From contig NZ_VHQH01000036.1 in NCBI RefSeq assembly GCF_006517535.1, positions 140,638-204,637 on the forward strand: DNA of 64,000 bases. The letters run 5' to 3'. This DNA is from Schumannella sp. 10F1B-5-1. Lineage in GTDB: Bacteria; Actinomycetota; Actinomycetes; Actinomycetales; Microbacteriaceae. Below the pieces are notes generated by a model. It had not been told where the DNA came from. It saw only the letters and a list, made by a program, of their open reading frames with translations, and ran no database searches. Below are positions 63,586-64,000 of the stretch, piece by piece. Made by a program: the position numbers and the translations under genes. Each line of letters begins with the position of its first letter. Positions within the stretch are counted from its first letter, which is position 1.

Positions 63586-64000
63586 TCAGCTCGCCGGCTT
63601 GGCCTCCGGCGCGCCGCTGTCGTACGGCGGGTGGTCGTCGGCGCCGCGCTGCGCGGCGTTCTGCGACGACAGCAGGTCGCGGATCTGCACGAGCAGGTCG
63701 ATCTCGCTCGGCGGCTGGTCGGCCGGCGGCGCCTCCTCCTCCTTCTTCTTCGTGAAGGAGATCTTCTTGAGGTAGTTCATGGGCGTGATCAGCGCGAAGT
63801 AGACGACGATCGCGATCAGCAGGAACTGGATGATCGCCGCGATCACCGAGCCCCACGACAGCACGACCGCCGGCACGTCGCCGGCCTTCTCGCGCAGCGT
63901 GATGCCAGCGCTGTTCAGGTCGTCCGCGTTGAAGAGCAGCGTGATGACCGGGTTGAAGATGCCGTTCACCAGCGCGGTGACGATCGCCGTGAACGCCGTG
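63586..64000 (-). CDS. mscL: Large-conductance mechanosensitive channel, partial
   Basis: The frame is open to the window edge: reading in from 64000 gives TAFTAIVTALVNGIFNPVITLLF, the end of MscL helix 1, so the start lies outside. A methionine start at 63969 would remove the pore helix and is rejected. The periplasmic loop is short; helix 2 is VLSWGSVIAAIIQFLLIAIVVYFAL, then KKISFTKKKEEE and a Pro/Asp-rich cytoplasmic tail. MscL opens under membrane tension on hypo-osmotic shock. Confidence 0.93.
   Translation of the reverse strand, partial: TAFTAIVTALVNGIFNPVITLLFNADDLNSAGITLREKAGDVPAVVLSWGSVIAAIIQFLLIAIVVYFALITPMNYLKKISFTKKKEEEAPPADQPPSEIDLLVQIRDLLSSQNAAQRGADDHPPYDSGAPEAKPAS

Noticed and set aside
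63296..63856. 186-codon minus-strand frame overlapping mscL
   Set aside because: Shadow of mscL and of the low-complexity small gene; mscL in the neighbouring frame has clear homology.

Overview
The window looks like chromosome of a very GC-rich actinobacterium, most probably a member of Microbacteriaceae. The signs are an actinobacterial LytR_C tail, a groES-less groL with two CIRCE boxes, a lone WXG100 protein, an XPB helicase paired with its helicase-associated partner, csp-DUF3027-DUF2530-serC synteny, a DtxR/IdeR-type regulator, a DUF3263 protein, and the habit of writing Asp-Ala as gat-gcg after a G. Many genes seem to start leaderless, with a -10 box 6-8 nt before the start codon.

1-18 kb is mostly core. 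It holds an LCP C-terminus, cold-shock protein, groL, WXG100, a PhoP-like two-component system (regulator then kinase, minus strand), dinB, the XPB pair, csp/DUF3027, and an inserted Phd/RelE-like toxin-antitoxin pair. DUF2530, serC, dtxR, an HNH nuclease behind a leader peptide and terminator, a membrane-anchored CHAP hydrolase and a VOC protein follow. 18.3-27 kb has tRNA-Arg(CCT) and a LacI-controlled oligosaccharide locus: GH43, LacI, binding protein, two permeases and GH3, without its own ABC ATPase.

27-29 kb holds VOC, SDR and an OB-fold-like secreted protein. 29.2-42 kb is an accessory defence-type island of visibly lower GC from about 34 kb. A macro-SIR2 NADase-like protein faces an NrtR-type regulator with a degenerate Nudix box. 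Divergent from the regulator runs a tightly overlapping operon: ARPP-1, a small protein, ADP-ribosylglycohydrolase fused to a dual-specificity-type phosphatase, an unknown protein, an AddB-like nuclease, and an AddA-like helicase. The helicase gene breaks off after about 190 codons and is joined to the 3' half of a BREX pglZ, followed by an intact brxL with an unusual MIT_C-like C-terminus. I read this as an NAD/ADP-ribose conflict system coupled to a helicase-nuclease, later fused by deletion to BREX remains.

42-64 kb returns to ordinary genes: a phytoene-desaturase-like oxidoreductase, an MNT-HEPN toxin-antitoxin pair with paired operators, GH29 fucosidase, small secreted or membrane paralogues, an alpha/alpha-toroid protein, an array of alternating hairpin repeats (49.5-49.9 kb), UbiB-like kinase, pyruvate oxidase, alpha/beta hydrolase, PhzF, an NCS2 purine permease, DUF3263, a MarR circuit with matching CTAG-N5-CTAG sites, a HesB-like protein, a UPF1-like helicase with eroded ATPase motifs, and mscL running off the right edge.
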